Translations under genes and position numbers: made by a program
Notes under the pieces: model-generated
Database searches by the model: none
The model's input: only the letters and a program-made list of their open reading frames with translations
Told to the model about the DNA's origin: nothing
In this document: positions 7,614 to 15,105 of the stretch, in pieces
Layout: each line of letters opens with the position of its first letter
How positions within the stretch are numbered: position 1 is the stretch's first letter
Assembly: GCA_021813745.1 (NCBI GenBank)
Contig: JAKAJO010000036.1
Span: 1-41,124, forward strand
Length of the DNA: 41,124 bases
Source: Acidobacteriota bacterium
Lineage (GTDB): Bacteria > Acidobacteriota > Terriglobia > Terriglobales > Acidobacteriaceae
Direction of reading: 5' to 3'

Positions 7614-7746
7614 GAATGACTCCTTGAGTGCAGCAAATTTGTGGGTGCGAATCCCAGCGAAATCCCTCCCGCGACGTAACGCAACGCAATTGCCGGCTCC
7701 ACCATCGGTCAAGCCGGCAAGGGGAGAATCGGCTCGTCAACAGCGA

Positions 7747-8079
7747 CTATTTCTTTTGCTTGGCGATCACCAACCCGGCAATCTTCTTGTACGTAGCCTC
7801 GGGCAGAACCTTTTTCTGGACCAGGTCCGTCTTCTTCGCATAGGGACGTCCGTTCACAATCTTTTGCGCGTAGGCGTCTCCAATGCCGGGTAGAGCCTTG
7901 AGCTGCGCCAGACTCGCAGTGTTGAGGTCAAGCAGATTCGTGACGGACGCCGCCGCTTTGCTCATCGTCTGCTTTGCCTGGGACGCCTGGGCTGAGGAGG
8001 AAACTGCCATCGGGCTCGCGCCCATGATGATTGAGAATCCCGCCAAAAGTGCCAGTGCGGGTAACATTCGGATCTTCAT
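7747..8079 (-). CDS. Exported helix-hairpin-helix protein (ComEA-like)
   Basis: A 110-residue protein with a signal peptide ([25 protein letters not shown]). It is followed by an Ala/Ser-rich linker and a C-terminal helix-hairpin-helix region: [38 protein letters not shown]. The LNTAS...LPGIG...I..GRPY pattern is that of ComEA-type DNA-binding proteins, which capture DNA outside the cytoplasmic membrane during uptake. Related proteins are also common in species with no shown competence, so DNA uptake is only possible here. Start ATG 8077-8079 follows AAGGAG. The secreted low-complexity gene lies 35 bp upstream on the same strand. Confidence 0.85.
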   Translation of the reverse strand: MKIRMLPALALLAGFSIIMGASPMAVSSSAQASQAKQTMSKAAASVTNLLDLNTASLAQLKALPGIGDAYAQKIVNGRPYAKKTDLVQKKVLPEATYKKIAGLVIAKQKK

Positions 8080-8114
8080 GATGTCTTTCTCCTTGCTGAG
8101 CAGTGATCCAGTTG

Positions 8115-8567
8115 CTAGTTTTTGGCTGCGCGGTAACCCGCCTTCGTCGCTTCCTGTTCCGTCATCCACTTACCCTGCTTGGTCTTCCCGTAATAGGCCG
8201 ACCCGGCTTTGTGGTACACCTTCGAGTCCGTGTTGACCCATACCATTCCAGGCTGTGGCGGCGTCTGGGCAGTCATTTTCGGCCCATGACTTGAGCTGGC
8301 TGTCGCAGCGGGTGTGGTAGCAGGCTTGCTCGTAGCGGCTGTTGCACTTCCTGCAGGCTTCGAAGGAGCCGCATTTGCAGGCGCAGCAGCGTTGCTCGTG
8401 CTTGAAGTGGATTTCTTCATCCACTTGCTCTTGTGCTTCGAGTGTGAGGCCGGCGCGGAACTGGATGACTGCGTCGCCTGCGCGTGGCCCGCTGCAAGCG
8501 TCCCCCCTGCAAAAAAACATGCAGAGAGAACAATTGCAGAGGCGCAATGCAATATGCGTGATTTCAT
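8115..8567 (-). CDS. Secreted Ser/Ala/Pro-rich low-complexity protein
   Basis: A 150-residue protein. A signal peptide ([27 protein letters not shown]) is followed by about 70 residues of Ser/Ala/Pro/Thr/Lys-rich low-complexity sequence. The C-terminus is compact and looks folded: [44 protein letters not shown]. The motif VWVNTxSKVYH...YGKTKxGKWMTExEAxxAGYR recurs, from memory, in acidobacterial and other exported proteins of unknown role. Start ATG 8565-8567 follows GGAGG. It is probably co-transcribed with the HhH gene and perhaps the YidB-like gene. Confidence 0.8.
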   Translation of the reverse strand: MKSRILHCASAIVLSACFFAGGTLAAGHAQATQSSSSAPASHSKHKSKWMKKSTSSTSNAAAPANAAPSKPAGSATAATSKPATTPAATASSSHGPKMTAQTPPQPGMVWVNTDSKVYHKAGSAYYGKTKQGKWMTEQEATKAGYRAAKN

Positions 8568-9145
8568 GGAACTGCCTCCATACTTTCTGATTGAGTGAAG
8601 CCGCATTGCTTCTGAAGCATTAAGGGCCTTACTTGTAGCTCAGCGTCTTTGAACCGGGAAATGTTCGAGTATCTTGTTGCCCATCGCACTCCATTGTCAA
8701 GTGAAAGAACGGCTGGCTCCAGAAAAGGCCCGATGCGCAGTGAGCGGTCCCAGCAGGAACCAATCACAAGTCCAATCTCCGATCGTGCCTTTCGTCACAC
8801 AATCTTGTCTCTCTGGCCAGAAATTAGGTCCACGTCCGAAAATTTGCACGCTCATCGGCTCAGAAGCAACCATAGAGGTGCCGACTGACACTAAAATATG
8901 CAGAAATGTGTCGAATGTTCTGGCCATTCCTCCCTGCAGCTCACAAGTAAGAGATCAGAGATGCGCAAGTGTGACCGACCAGGGAGGAGTTGCAGTCCTC
9001 AAGGATGTTTTCCACTTTAACTGCGGAGCGCTAGAATATTGCGCGGGTGTCAACAGCGGTTTGCTTTTGCTTTTCAGCCGGCAGCGTCGGTTATTATGTG
9101 CTGCCCTTTTTCAATGAGCCACGAGTAATCCGGAGGATCTAGAAC
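8568..9145. other. Gene-free divergent interval
   Basis: This 578-bp stretch lies between two divergent secreted-protein genes. Open frames in it have no ribosome site, no recognisable motif and atypical composition. A weak promoter-like pair for the + strand is seen near the right end (TTGCTT at 9067-9072 and TATTAT at 9092-9097, 19-bp spacer). Nothing else is recognised. Confidence 0.5.
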
Positions 9146-10279
9146 ATGTTTTCGCGAACGTCGAAATCATTCAGTCTGGCTTTGGCTGCGGCCTGCCTGA
9201 CTTTGTTGCCGATGGGCTGCAAAAAGCAGCAGATCACTTTAGCCTGCAATGCGGCGCCGCCGTCTGTGTTCCCAGGGGAATCCGTCACTGTCACCGGAAC
9301 AGCAGGTGCCGTCAGCACGAAAAAGAACAATAACCTGATTTATAGCTGGTCCGGAGACGGGGTAACTGGCAACGGAAACACCGCCACCGTCAATACCAGC
9401 GCGCTGAATCCTGGCAGCTACACGGTCAAGGGCAGCGTCAAGGAAGGCAAGAAGGGCAAGGAAGGCAAGAAGCCTTGGGAAAATGCTGAGTGCTCCACGA
9501 GCTACACAGTCAAGGAATTCGAGCCACCCACGATCAGCTGCTCTGCCAGCCCATCCACCATCCAGCCTGGACAGACCAGTACCGTCACGGCGAATGGCGT
9601 CAGCCCGCAGAACCGTCCGCTCACCTACAGCTACTCCGCCGCGGCAGGTTCCATCAGCGGCAGCGGCTCCTCAGCGACTTTCTCTTCGACAGGCGCCCCG
9701 ACCGGCCCTGTGGAAATCACCTGCAAGGTCGCAGACGACAAGGGTCACACGGCATCTGCCGGTACAAGCGTGACCATCGAAGCGCCCCCGCCGCCGCCAA
9801 TCGTTCATGTTGAGACGCTCTGCGTGATGACCTTCGACAAGGATCCACGCCGTCCGGACCGCGTTGACAATGAGTCGAAGGCCTGCCTCGATGAAGTCGC
9901 GATCGAACTGCAGAAGCAGCCGGATGCGAAGGCCGTCATCGTCGGAAACTCGACGCAGAAGGAAAGAGATGCCCTCAAAAAGCACCATCATCGCAAGGGA
10001 CAGACGCCCGCGGACCCCGGCGCCCAGAGAGCCGTGAATTCCAAGGACTACCTGGTGAAGGAAAAGGGCATTGATCCCTCGCGCATCAGCACTGCGACTG
10101 GGAACACAGACGAGCAGGCGGCACACAATTACCTCGTACCTCCGTCCGCCAACTTCTCCAACGACGTGCAGGGCACCACGCCGGTGGATGAATCAACCGT
10201 GAAACCCCAGGAGCGCAAGCCACTCGGAGAAAAGCCGCATCACAAGAAGGCGGCAGCATCTTCCAGCAGCTCCAACTAA
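9146..10279 (+). CDS. Lipoprotein with two Ig/PKD-like domains and an OmpA-like C-terminus
   Basis: A 377-residue predicted lipoprotein. The signal ends in a lipobox-like LLPMGC, with Cys25 as the lipidation site. Two beta-rich repeats follow (LACNAAPPSVFPGESVTV and ISCSASPSTIQPGQTSTV), resembling Ig/PKD modules. The C-terminal part resembles an OmpA peptidoglycan-binding domain: FDKDPRRPDRVDNESKACLDEVAIELQKQPDAKAVIVGNS, then AVNSKDYLVKEKGIDPSRIST. The usual NxxLSxxRA helix is altered, with a His/Lys-rich insertion (ALKKHHHRKGQTPADPG). The tail is Lys/Ser-rich. GGAGG (9132-9136) precedes ATG 9146. It probably sits in the outer membrane with the C-terminus in the periplasm, and a strong hairpin follows the gene. 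Confidence 0.85.
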   Translation: MFSRTSKSFSLALAAACLTLLPMGCKKQQITLACNAAPPSVFPGESVTVTGTAGAVSTKKNNNLIYSWSGDGVTGNGNTATVNTSALNPGSYTVKGSVKEGKKGKEGKKPWENAECSTSYTVKEFEPPTISCSASPSTIQPGQTSTVTANGVSPQNRPLTYSYSAAAGSISGSGSSATFSSTGAPTGPVEITCKVADDKGHTASAGTSVTIEAPPPPPIVHVETLCVMTFDKDPRRPDRVDNESKACLDEVAIELQKQPDAKAVIVGNSTQKERDALKKHHHRKGQTPADPGAQRAVNSKDYLVKEKGIDPSRISTATGNTDEQAAHNYLVPPSANFSNDVQGTTPVDESTVKPQERKPLGEKPHHKKAAASSSSSN

Positions 10280-10302
10280 CTCTCGTTGAAGAAAGCACCA
10301 AA

Positions 10303-10345
10303 ACTGCCCACCAGCACCCGGCGCAAGCCGGAGTTGGTGGGCAGT
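10303..10345 (+). terminator. Hairpin terminator after the OmpA-like lipoprotein gene
   Basis: Perfect 11-bp arms (ACTGCCCACCA at 10303-10313 and its complement at 10335-10345) enclose a second 5-bp hairpin CCGGC-GCAA-GCCGG (10318-10331). CTTTC follows. The T-tract is weak, so its efficiency is uncertain. It lies 24 bp after the stop codon and may also serve the convergent thpR gene. Confidence 0.7.
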
Positions 10346-10374
10346 CTTTCATCTCGAGTTGACGCGTCGGCTGA

Positions 10375-10917
10375 TTAGCCTACAACTAAGACAAAACGCT
10401 CGCGCTCCTCGTAACGGGAACCATCTTTTCCAGGAAAGCTTTCGTAAAGGATGCATTCCCGCGCCCAGAAGGCAGGAATCCGCAAAGCGCCGTGAAGCCT
10501 CTGCTGAAGCCCTAAGGGCAACGTTCCTTTTCCGCGCCGGCGGGCCAGCGTCACATGCGGTCGAAAGTCCCGTTCTTCTGTGCGAAAGCCACAACGTCCC
10601 GTGGCCCTTGTCACAGCCTCCTGCAAATGCACCAGGTTCTCATTCCGACGCACGCCGGCAAAGATCACGCCAGTGCGATCAAAGCAATCTAGCCTGTCGA
10701 ACTCCAGTTCCACGGCGGGCGCTCGTACTGTTCGCACCTGTTCCGCTACGCATGCACATCTGTCTGGAGTGACCTCACCCAGAAATTGCAACGTAACATG
10801 CCAAGAGGCAGGCTCCATCCATCGCATGCCGTCATCGCGGCTCCGCAAGCGCGCCACAACCGCAGAGAGTCCCCTTTCAGCGGAAACCGTTAACGGAATG
10901 CCGAGAAAGAGCCTCAT
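10375..10917 (-). CDS. thpR: RNA 2',3'-cyclic phosphodiesterase / 2'-5' RNA ligase family
   Basis: A 180-residue protein of the 2H phosphoesterase superfamily. The two catalytic HxTx tetrads are visible: HVTL in WHVTLQFLGEV and HVTL in FRPHVTLARRR. The N-terminus MRLFLGIPL is typical of ThpR, which opens 2',3'-cyclic phosphates on RNA ends to 2'-phosphates. The length matches the family. ATG 10915-10917 is chosen over GTG 10936-10938 because homologues begin with MRLFxA/GI. It is divergent from the HIT gene, with about 60 bp between the two starts. Confidence 0.9.
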   Translation of the reverse strand: MRLFLGIPLTVSAERGLSAVVARLRSRDDGMRWMEPASWHVTLQFLGEVTPDRCACVAEQVRTVRAPAVELEFDRLDCFDRTGVIFAGVRRNENLVHLQEAVTRATGRCGFRTEERDFRPHVTLARRRGKGTLPLGLQQRLHGALRIPAFWARECILYESFPGKDGSRYEERERFVLVVG

Positions 10918-10976
10918 ACCCCACCAGTGTAGGACCACCTTGCGAACCGTGCGCCCTCCTGTACACTGTGGACGTC

Positions 10977-11315
10977 ATGAGTTGCCTTTTCTGCAAAATC
11001 ATTGAAGGTGCGATTCCATCCAAGGCCGTCTACCAGGATGAGCAATGCTACGCCTTTGCGGACATTCACCCTCAGGCACCCACGCATTTTCTGATCGCGC
11101 CGCGCCAGCACATCGATTCCCTTGCATCGGCTGGAAGGAATGATCAGGCGTTGCTCGGTCATCTTTTATGGACCGCCGCTGAGATTGCACGCTCTCACGG
11201 ACTCGGAAATGGCTACAGGATCGTCATCAATCACGGCGAAGAGGGTGGCCAGACCGTGGACCATCTCCATGTGCATCTGCTCGGTGGGCGCGCCATGCAC
11301 TGGCCCCCAGGATAA
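10977..11315 (+). CDS. HIT-family (HINT-type) nucleotide hydrolase
   Basis: A 112-residue protein beginning SCLFCKIIEGAIPSKAVYQDE, the standard HIT start, with a zinc-type CxxC. The catalytic histidine triad HLHVHLLGGR is near the C-terminus, and NHGEEGGQTVDHLHVH is complete. HINT enzymes cleave phosphoramidate bonds of purine nucleotides. The length is normal. ATG 10977 is preferred to the in-frame GTG at 10968. No operon partner is apparent. Confidence 0.93.
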   Translation: MSCLFCKIIEGAIPSKAVYQDEQCYAFADIHPQAPTHFLIAPRQHIDSLASAGRNDQALLGHLLWTAAEIARSHGLGNGYRIVINHGEEGGQTVDHLHVHLLGGRAMHWPPG

Positions 11316-11332
11316 TCGCTCCGAACATACAA

Positions 11333-11358
11333 AAGGCGCCCCATCACTGAGGCGCCTT
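11333..11358. terminator. Bidirectional hairpin terminator between convergent genes
   Basis: AAGGCGCC (11333-11340) and GGCGCCTT (11351-11358) form an 8-bp stem around a 10-nt loop. On the minus strand the stem is followed by TTTTGTATG, so it fits best as a terminator for the minus-strand pseudo-receiver gene. It can also stop transcription from the HIT gene. Confidence 0.7.
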
Positions 11359-11379
11359 CATTGCTCTGTGTCCCCCCGC

Positions 11380-12297
11380 TTAGACCGGCTGAGGCACGTA
11401 TTCTTCTTCCTCTTCCAGGCCATACCGCCGCAAAAGATTCGGCAGACTCTGCGAAAATGCTGAGCGCGGCATCACGGTGTCACAGCCGGCCTCGATCGCC
11501 TTGAGTTTCAAATCTCCCTGCAGGTGGTTCAGAAAGCCCACGATGGAGGTGGCCTTCTTGAGCTTCGCCTTCAGCTTGGGGATGAGAGTCATCGGCTTGG
11601 CATTCAGGTTGTTCAAATCAAAAACCACCAGAGTCGCACGTTCGGATTCAGGAGCGTCGGTGAGACGGGAAAGAATATCCTTATCGCCTTTGACGAACTC
11701 GACCTTGACACCCAGTTTGCGTGCGGTCTCCTGAATCTTTGCCTGGAAAAACAGATCTTCAATGAAACAGAAAATCCGAGTGGGCGCATCCTCACGTACA
11801 GGCGCAGCCACCACGGGATTTTGCAAGTACAAATCCGGGTAGTAACCCTGGCCAGTGCCACCCGTCGGAATCGTCGACGCCGGGCCGTCGGCGACATTGC
11901 CGTTTACCGCCCGATAGCTGTGGTCCATGGGCCCCACAAATGTGCGTGGGCCTTTCTGTGATCGCTTATCCCTGCGCTTACCTTGGGACGGAGGCGCAAT
12001 GCTGTTACCAGGCTGGCCCACGGGTTGCTGGGTCTTCTGGAAGAATTTTTTCTTCTTACGGCTCTGCCCCTGGTGCTGCGGTCGCTGCTGCGACGGCGGC
12101 GCGGCCTGTCCCGGCTGCTGGGTTGGCTGCCCTTGCTGTGGCGGAGACTGCTGCCCCTGCTGCATCTGGGGCACGCCCTGTTGGCTGGACTTGTTCTTGC
12201 GGCGGCGCCGGCGGCGGCGATGCCCCTGCGACTGTCCCTGCCCTGCGGCCGGAACGGGCCCCTGCTCAGGCTGGGGCTGGGTCGGTTCTGTCGTCAT
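11380..12297 (-). CDS. Protein with disordered Gln/Pro/Arg-rich N-terminus and receiver-like C-terminal domain
   Basis: A 305-residue protein in two parts. The first 160 residues or so are disordered: a run of seven Arg followed by KNK, then Gln/Pro/Gly-rich sequence, a KKKKFF cluster and another basic patch (GKRRDKRSQKG). This strongly basic region suggests nucleic-acid binding. The C-terminal 130 residues follow the beta/alpha order of a response-regulator receiver: RIFCFIED, LVVFDLNN, TSIVGFLNH, CDTVMPRSAF. An Asp is present at the phosphorylation position, but the Lys of the last strand is replaced by Arg, so it is likely a pseudo-receiver. The end is acidic (EEEEEY). ATG 12295-12297 follows GGAAG. 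The function is unknown; an RNA-associated regulatory role is inference. Confidence 0.75.
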   Translation of the reverse strand: MTTEPTQPQPEQGPVPAAGQGQSQGHRRRRRRRKNKSSQQGVPQMQQGQQSPPQQGQPTQQPGQAAPPSQQRPQHQGQSRKKKKFFQKTQQPVGQPGNSIAPPSQGKRRDKRSQKGPRTFVGPMDHSYRAVNGNVADGPASTIPTGGTGQGYYPDLYLQNPVVAAPVREDAPTRIFCFIEDLFFQAKIQETARKLGVKVEFVKGDKDILSRLTDAPESERATLVVFDLNNLNAKPMTLIPKLKAKLKKATSIVGFLNHLQGDLKLKAIEAGCDTVMPRSAFSQSLPNLLRRYGLEEEEEYVPQPV

Positions 12298-13295
12298 GCG
12301 TGCACTTCCTGGCACATTATGTTGTTGTGCTTCTGCTGGATGGGCTCAACCATCCTTCAGCTGTGCGCTGAATATCGATCCTGACTGCTCATCCCCTTCG
12401 GGGCTCGTCTGAGTCATTTCGGGCCACACGACTCAAGCAGTGGAAACTGGCCCATTCTCGCCGAACCTTCGGTGTTCATTCCACCAAGACTTGCGGTCTA
12501 TAGCCGAATCAGCCAGCCGACGTACCAATCTTGTCAATCGTGCTGTGGTTCTCGTCCCGGACGCAATTCAGTCCCAGGAAAACACCTCAGGGCTCTTGCT
12601 ACAGTCAATAATGCTTTCCTCGCCTCTTACGCCTGTCCCTCGCAAGTGGCCATATCCACTCGTCGGGATTTGGGCAGATTCGGCGTGTGTTCCTCTGGTG
12701 ATGCCGGTCCTTGCGATGGGCTTCCCTTATCGGCCCGGATCACATAATGATCTGGCTGGAAAGACATCCATCTGAAGCGGCGAGCTCTCACAACCCCAAA
12801 TTCGGGAGGATTTCATCAGCCGCCCAAGTGGGCAACTTTGATAGTACAGCTTGAGGCCGGGGGACGCAAGTCGAGAATCCAACGAAAGCACAATCACCCC
12901 TCGCGCTCCCTGCATTCCACGAGTGTGAACTCGCCCCCAAACACACAAGAAGCGCCACTCGCTTTGAGTGGCGCTTCCTGTCCTTGCATGAGTCGCTGGC
13001 CTCCCGGTAAGTTGAGCGCGATGGCTGCTCCATCGTGCTTTTCAAGAGCTTTCCCAGCTGGTTTTCCCTTCTTAGGAGGGCCGCCTCATGGACGGTGGCT
13101 CTTGCCGGGCGCTTACTGTTTTCTTTGCCTACCGGGGTTAATCCAGCAAGCGGTACATCACTGGCACACTCCTAATAGCAATCATCCGTCCACTCTCGCT
13201 CCTATTTCTTTTCAATCATTTACGGCAAGTAGAAGCTCCCATTCGTCTTCATTCCGGTAGGTCTTGGCACCAAATCTCCTGAAAACCATATTCGC
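12298..13295. other. One-kilobase interval without a convincing gene
   Basis: This stretch of about 1 kb lies between the pseudo-receiver gene and mutM. Several open frames of 70-140 codons exist on both strands, but none has a ribosome site, a recognisable motif or protein-like composition. It contains one strong hairpin (12949-12977). It may hold a decayed gene or a non-coding RNA. I see no tRNA, tmRNA, RNase P or SRP RNA signature. Confidence 0.5.
12949..12977 (-). terminator. Strong hairpin, probable terminator on the minus strand
   Basis: A perfect 12-bp stem GAAGCGCCACTC/GAGTGGCGCTTC with a 5-nt loop. On the minus strand it is followed by TTGTGTGTTT. It lies about 320 bp beyond the mutM stop, so it ends either a long mutM 3' region or an unrecognised transcript between 12978 and 13295. 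Confidence 0.6.
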
Positions 13296-14123
13296 CTAGC
13301 GCTGACACTGTGGACAGTAATGCGTGCTCCGTCCGCCTACCACAACTCGCCGTATTTCGGTGCCGCAGACACGGCACGGTTGGCCGTCTCGTTGGTAGAC
13401 CCGATGCTCGAGTTGGAAGAAGCCGCGAACCCCGTTGGCATCGACATAGTCAGAAACAGAGGATCCCCCAAGCTTGATTGCCTGCCGCAAAACACCCGCT
13501 AACGCTCTCCGCAGCCGCTCCAACTCAGCCGCTGTCAGTCGACCCGCCATACGCCGAGGTCGAATCCCCGCACGGAACAGGCTCTCGTCCGCATAGATAT
13601 TGCCCACCCCTGACAAAAGTGTCTGGTTCAACAGAGCAGCTTTTACAGCAAGGCGCCGCCCGCGAAAGAGCGCCGCAAAGGTCTTCGCATCGACCTCCAA
13701 GGGCTCCGCACCTGGTGCGGTAAATCCCTTCAAATCGTTGAGATCCCGATACTCCAGCCTGCCAAATCGCCTGGGGTCGACGAAACGCAACTCCCGGCCG
13801 CTCGCCAAAGAGAGCCGTGCATGAGTGTGCGCTGCGATGGGGGCATCTTCGGCCGTGACGAGTAATCGGCCCGTCATCCCAAGATGCACAATCCACTGGG
13901 CTTCAGGCTTGCCCCGCGGTATCGAGCCCAGATCGCACACAATATGCTTGCCTCGACGCTCAACCGCTCGAAAGTATTTCCCCTGAAGGCCCTTCGCCAT
14001 CTCAGCAGCAGAAGACTTGAATGGCTCGCTATGCCGCCCTAGCCAGACTTCAAGCACGCGGTCTCCCTGCACGCGGTCATGAACTCCCCGTGCGATGGTC
14101 TCCACTTCAGGCAGTTCTGGCAT
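13296..14123 (-). CDS. mutM: Formamidopyrimidine-DNA glycosylase (Fpg/MutM)
   Basis: A 275-residue DNA repair enzyme that removes 8-oxoguanine and other oxidised purines and cleaves the abasic site. Pro2 and Glu3 of MPELPEVETI are the catalytic residues, and the conserved Lys in RRGKHIVCDL is present. The helix-two-turn-helix region is GVGNIYADESLFRAGIRP. The C-terminal zinc finger has CRVCG and CPQCQR, with the conserved GRSTHYCPQCQ end. The length is normal and the start is fixed, since Pro2 must follow Met. It faces the NTF2-like gene upstream on the same strand. Confidence 0.97.
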   Translation of the reverse strand: MPELPEVETIARGVHDRVQGDRVLEVWLGRHSEPFKSSAAEMAKGLQGKYFRAVERRGKHIVCDLGSIPRGKPEAQWIVHLGMTGRLLVTAEDAPIAAHTHARLSLASGRELRFVDPRRFGRLEYRDLNDLKGFTAPGAEPLEVDAKTFAALFRGRRLAVKAALLNQTLLSGVGNIYADESLFRAGIRPRRMAGRLTAAELERLRRALAGVLRQAIKLGGSSVSDYVDANGVRGFFQLEHRVYQRDGQPCRVCGTEIRRVVVGGRSTHYCPQCQR

Positions 14124-14144
14124 TCGCTTATTGTAGTAGGGGCA

Positions 14145-14660
14145 TTACGGCTCGTGCTTTTCGCCGTGACCTGCGATGGGACTGACTTCAAAACTGACGA
14201 TATGCCAATCGCCATTGTCGTCTCGCACCCAGACACGGGTATATCGAAAACTACCGGAGATCGGGCCATCCGGAGTTTTCCCAACCACATCAGCACGAGA
14301 CGTCACCAATGCCGTCGAACCATAAAACCGCACCTTGCGATCGGAAAGCTCCAGCGACTCAAAATGCATGGACCCACTGCGCAAAGCAGCCAGGAGGTCG
14401 TCCTTCGATTCCAAGGTGCCCGCGTTGGTGATCCCAACATAGTCATCCGCCAGCAGACCATTCATCTTGCTCACGTCGCTTTGCAGAATTGCCTGGCGCC
14501 ACTCGAATTCAAGCTGGTCGATCTGATGGCGTTCTTCGTGCCGCTCTGCGCGTGGCATCGCTGTGAGGCACGGTCCTGCGCTGCATGCCAGGCACATCAA
14601 CACCGCAACAGCCAGCACGCTGATCCAGCCATTTCGTCCATTGGCCTTGGTCGTTCGCAT
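14145..14660 (-). CDS. Exported NTF2-like (DUF4440) protein
   Basis: A 171-residue protein with an N-terminal signal segment (GWISVLAVAVLMCLACSAG). It is followed by a SnoaL/DUF4440 domain: LEFEWRQAILQSDVSKMNGLLADDYVGITNAGTLESKDDLLAALRSG and, near the end, TRVWVRDDNGDWHIVSFEVSPI. This cone-shaped fold is used by many enzymes and binding proteins, and no catalytic residues can be assigned. ATG 14658-14660 is chosen because it sets a signal peptide at the N-terminus, though no clear ribosome site precedes it. In-frame ATG 14687 and GTG 14756 are alternatives. The ABM gene lies upstream on the same strand. Confidence 0.75.
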   Translation of the reverse strand: MRTTKANGRNGWISVLAVAVLMCLACSAGPCLTAMPRAERHEERHQIDQLEFEWRQAILQSDVSKMNGLLADDYVGITNAGTLESKDDLLAALRSGSMHFESLELSDRKVRFYGSTALVTSRADVVGKTPDGPISGSFRYTRVWVRDDNGDWHIVSFEVSPIAGHGEKHEP

Positions 14661-14761
14661 CAGTGTAGAGGATGGTAGACCGTGCATGGAGCGACGGTCA
14701 ATCGACTCCGGAATCGAAAGATCCTGCTGCAACAGAACGCTATGCAACAAAGGCACTTTCG

Positions 14762-15049
14762 CTACACAAGAGCATCCAGGTCTTCCCTGCTGCGCTCCAG
14801 CATCTTCTGATAAAGCCCACCAACAGCGTACCGCTTAAAGTGCGCGGACTTGCGATGCGCCTCTTCGGCTGCTGCGTCCCTGTACTGCTCATAAATGACG
14901 ACCGTGTCAGGGTCGCCTTCACTCCGATGCGGAATATAGCTCACGCAACCGGGTTCCTGGCGTGATGCTTCGGCCAGTTTCATCAGCAAATCCGCAATCT
15001 CAGCTCGATCATCCGGGGAAAACTTCATGCGAATCAGAAAGCTCGTCAT
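14762..15049 (-). CDS. Antibiotic-biosynthesis-monooxygenase (ABM) domain protein
   Basis: A 95-residue single-domain protein of the dimeric alpha/beta barrel type. The typical ABM order is visible: FLIRMKFSPDDRAEIADLLMKLAEASRQEPGCVSY, then TVVIYEQYRDAAAEEAHRKSAHFKRY. The family includes quinol monooxygenases such as YgiN and haem-degrading enzymes, but the specific reaction cannot be told. The length is typical. It lies between purA and the NTF2-like gene, all on the minus strand. Confidence 0.85.
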   Translation of the reverse strand: MTSFLIRMKFSPDDRAEIADLLMKLAEASRQEPGCVSYIPHRSEGDPDTVVIYEQYRDAAAEEAHRKSAHFKRYAVGGLYQKMLERSREDLDALV

Positions 15050-15105
15050 CGTAGCGGCGTCCTCGTCACTATCTGGGGCTGGCCTCGATCTGCCGTTCGT
15101 TCAGT

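Noticed and set aside
8674..9117. 147-codon + strand frame before the OmpA-like lipoprotein
   Set aside because: No ribosome site or recognisable features. The interval fits better as a promoter region.
12440..12775. 111-codon + strand frame in the gene-free kilobase
   Set aside because: Low-quality composition and no start signal. I could not match it to a transposase or any other family.
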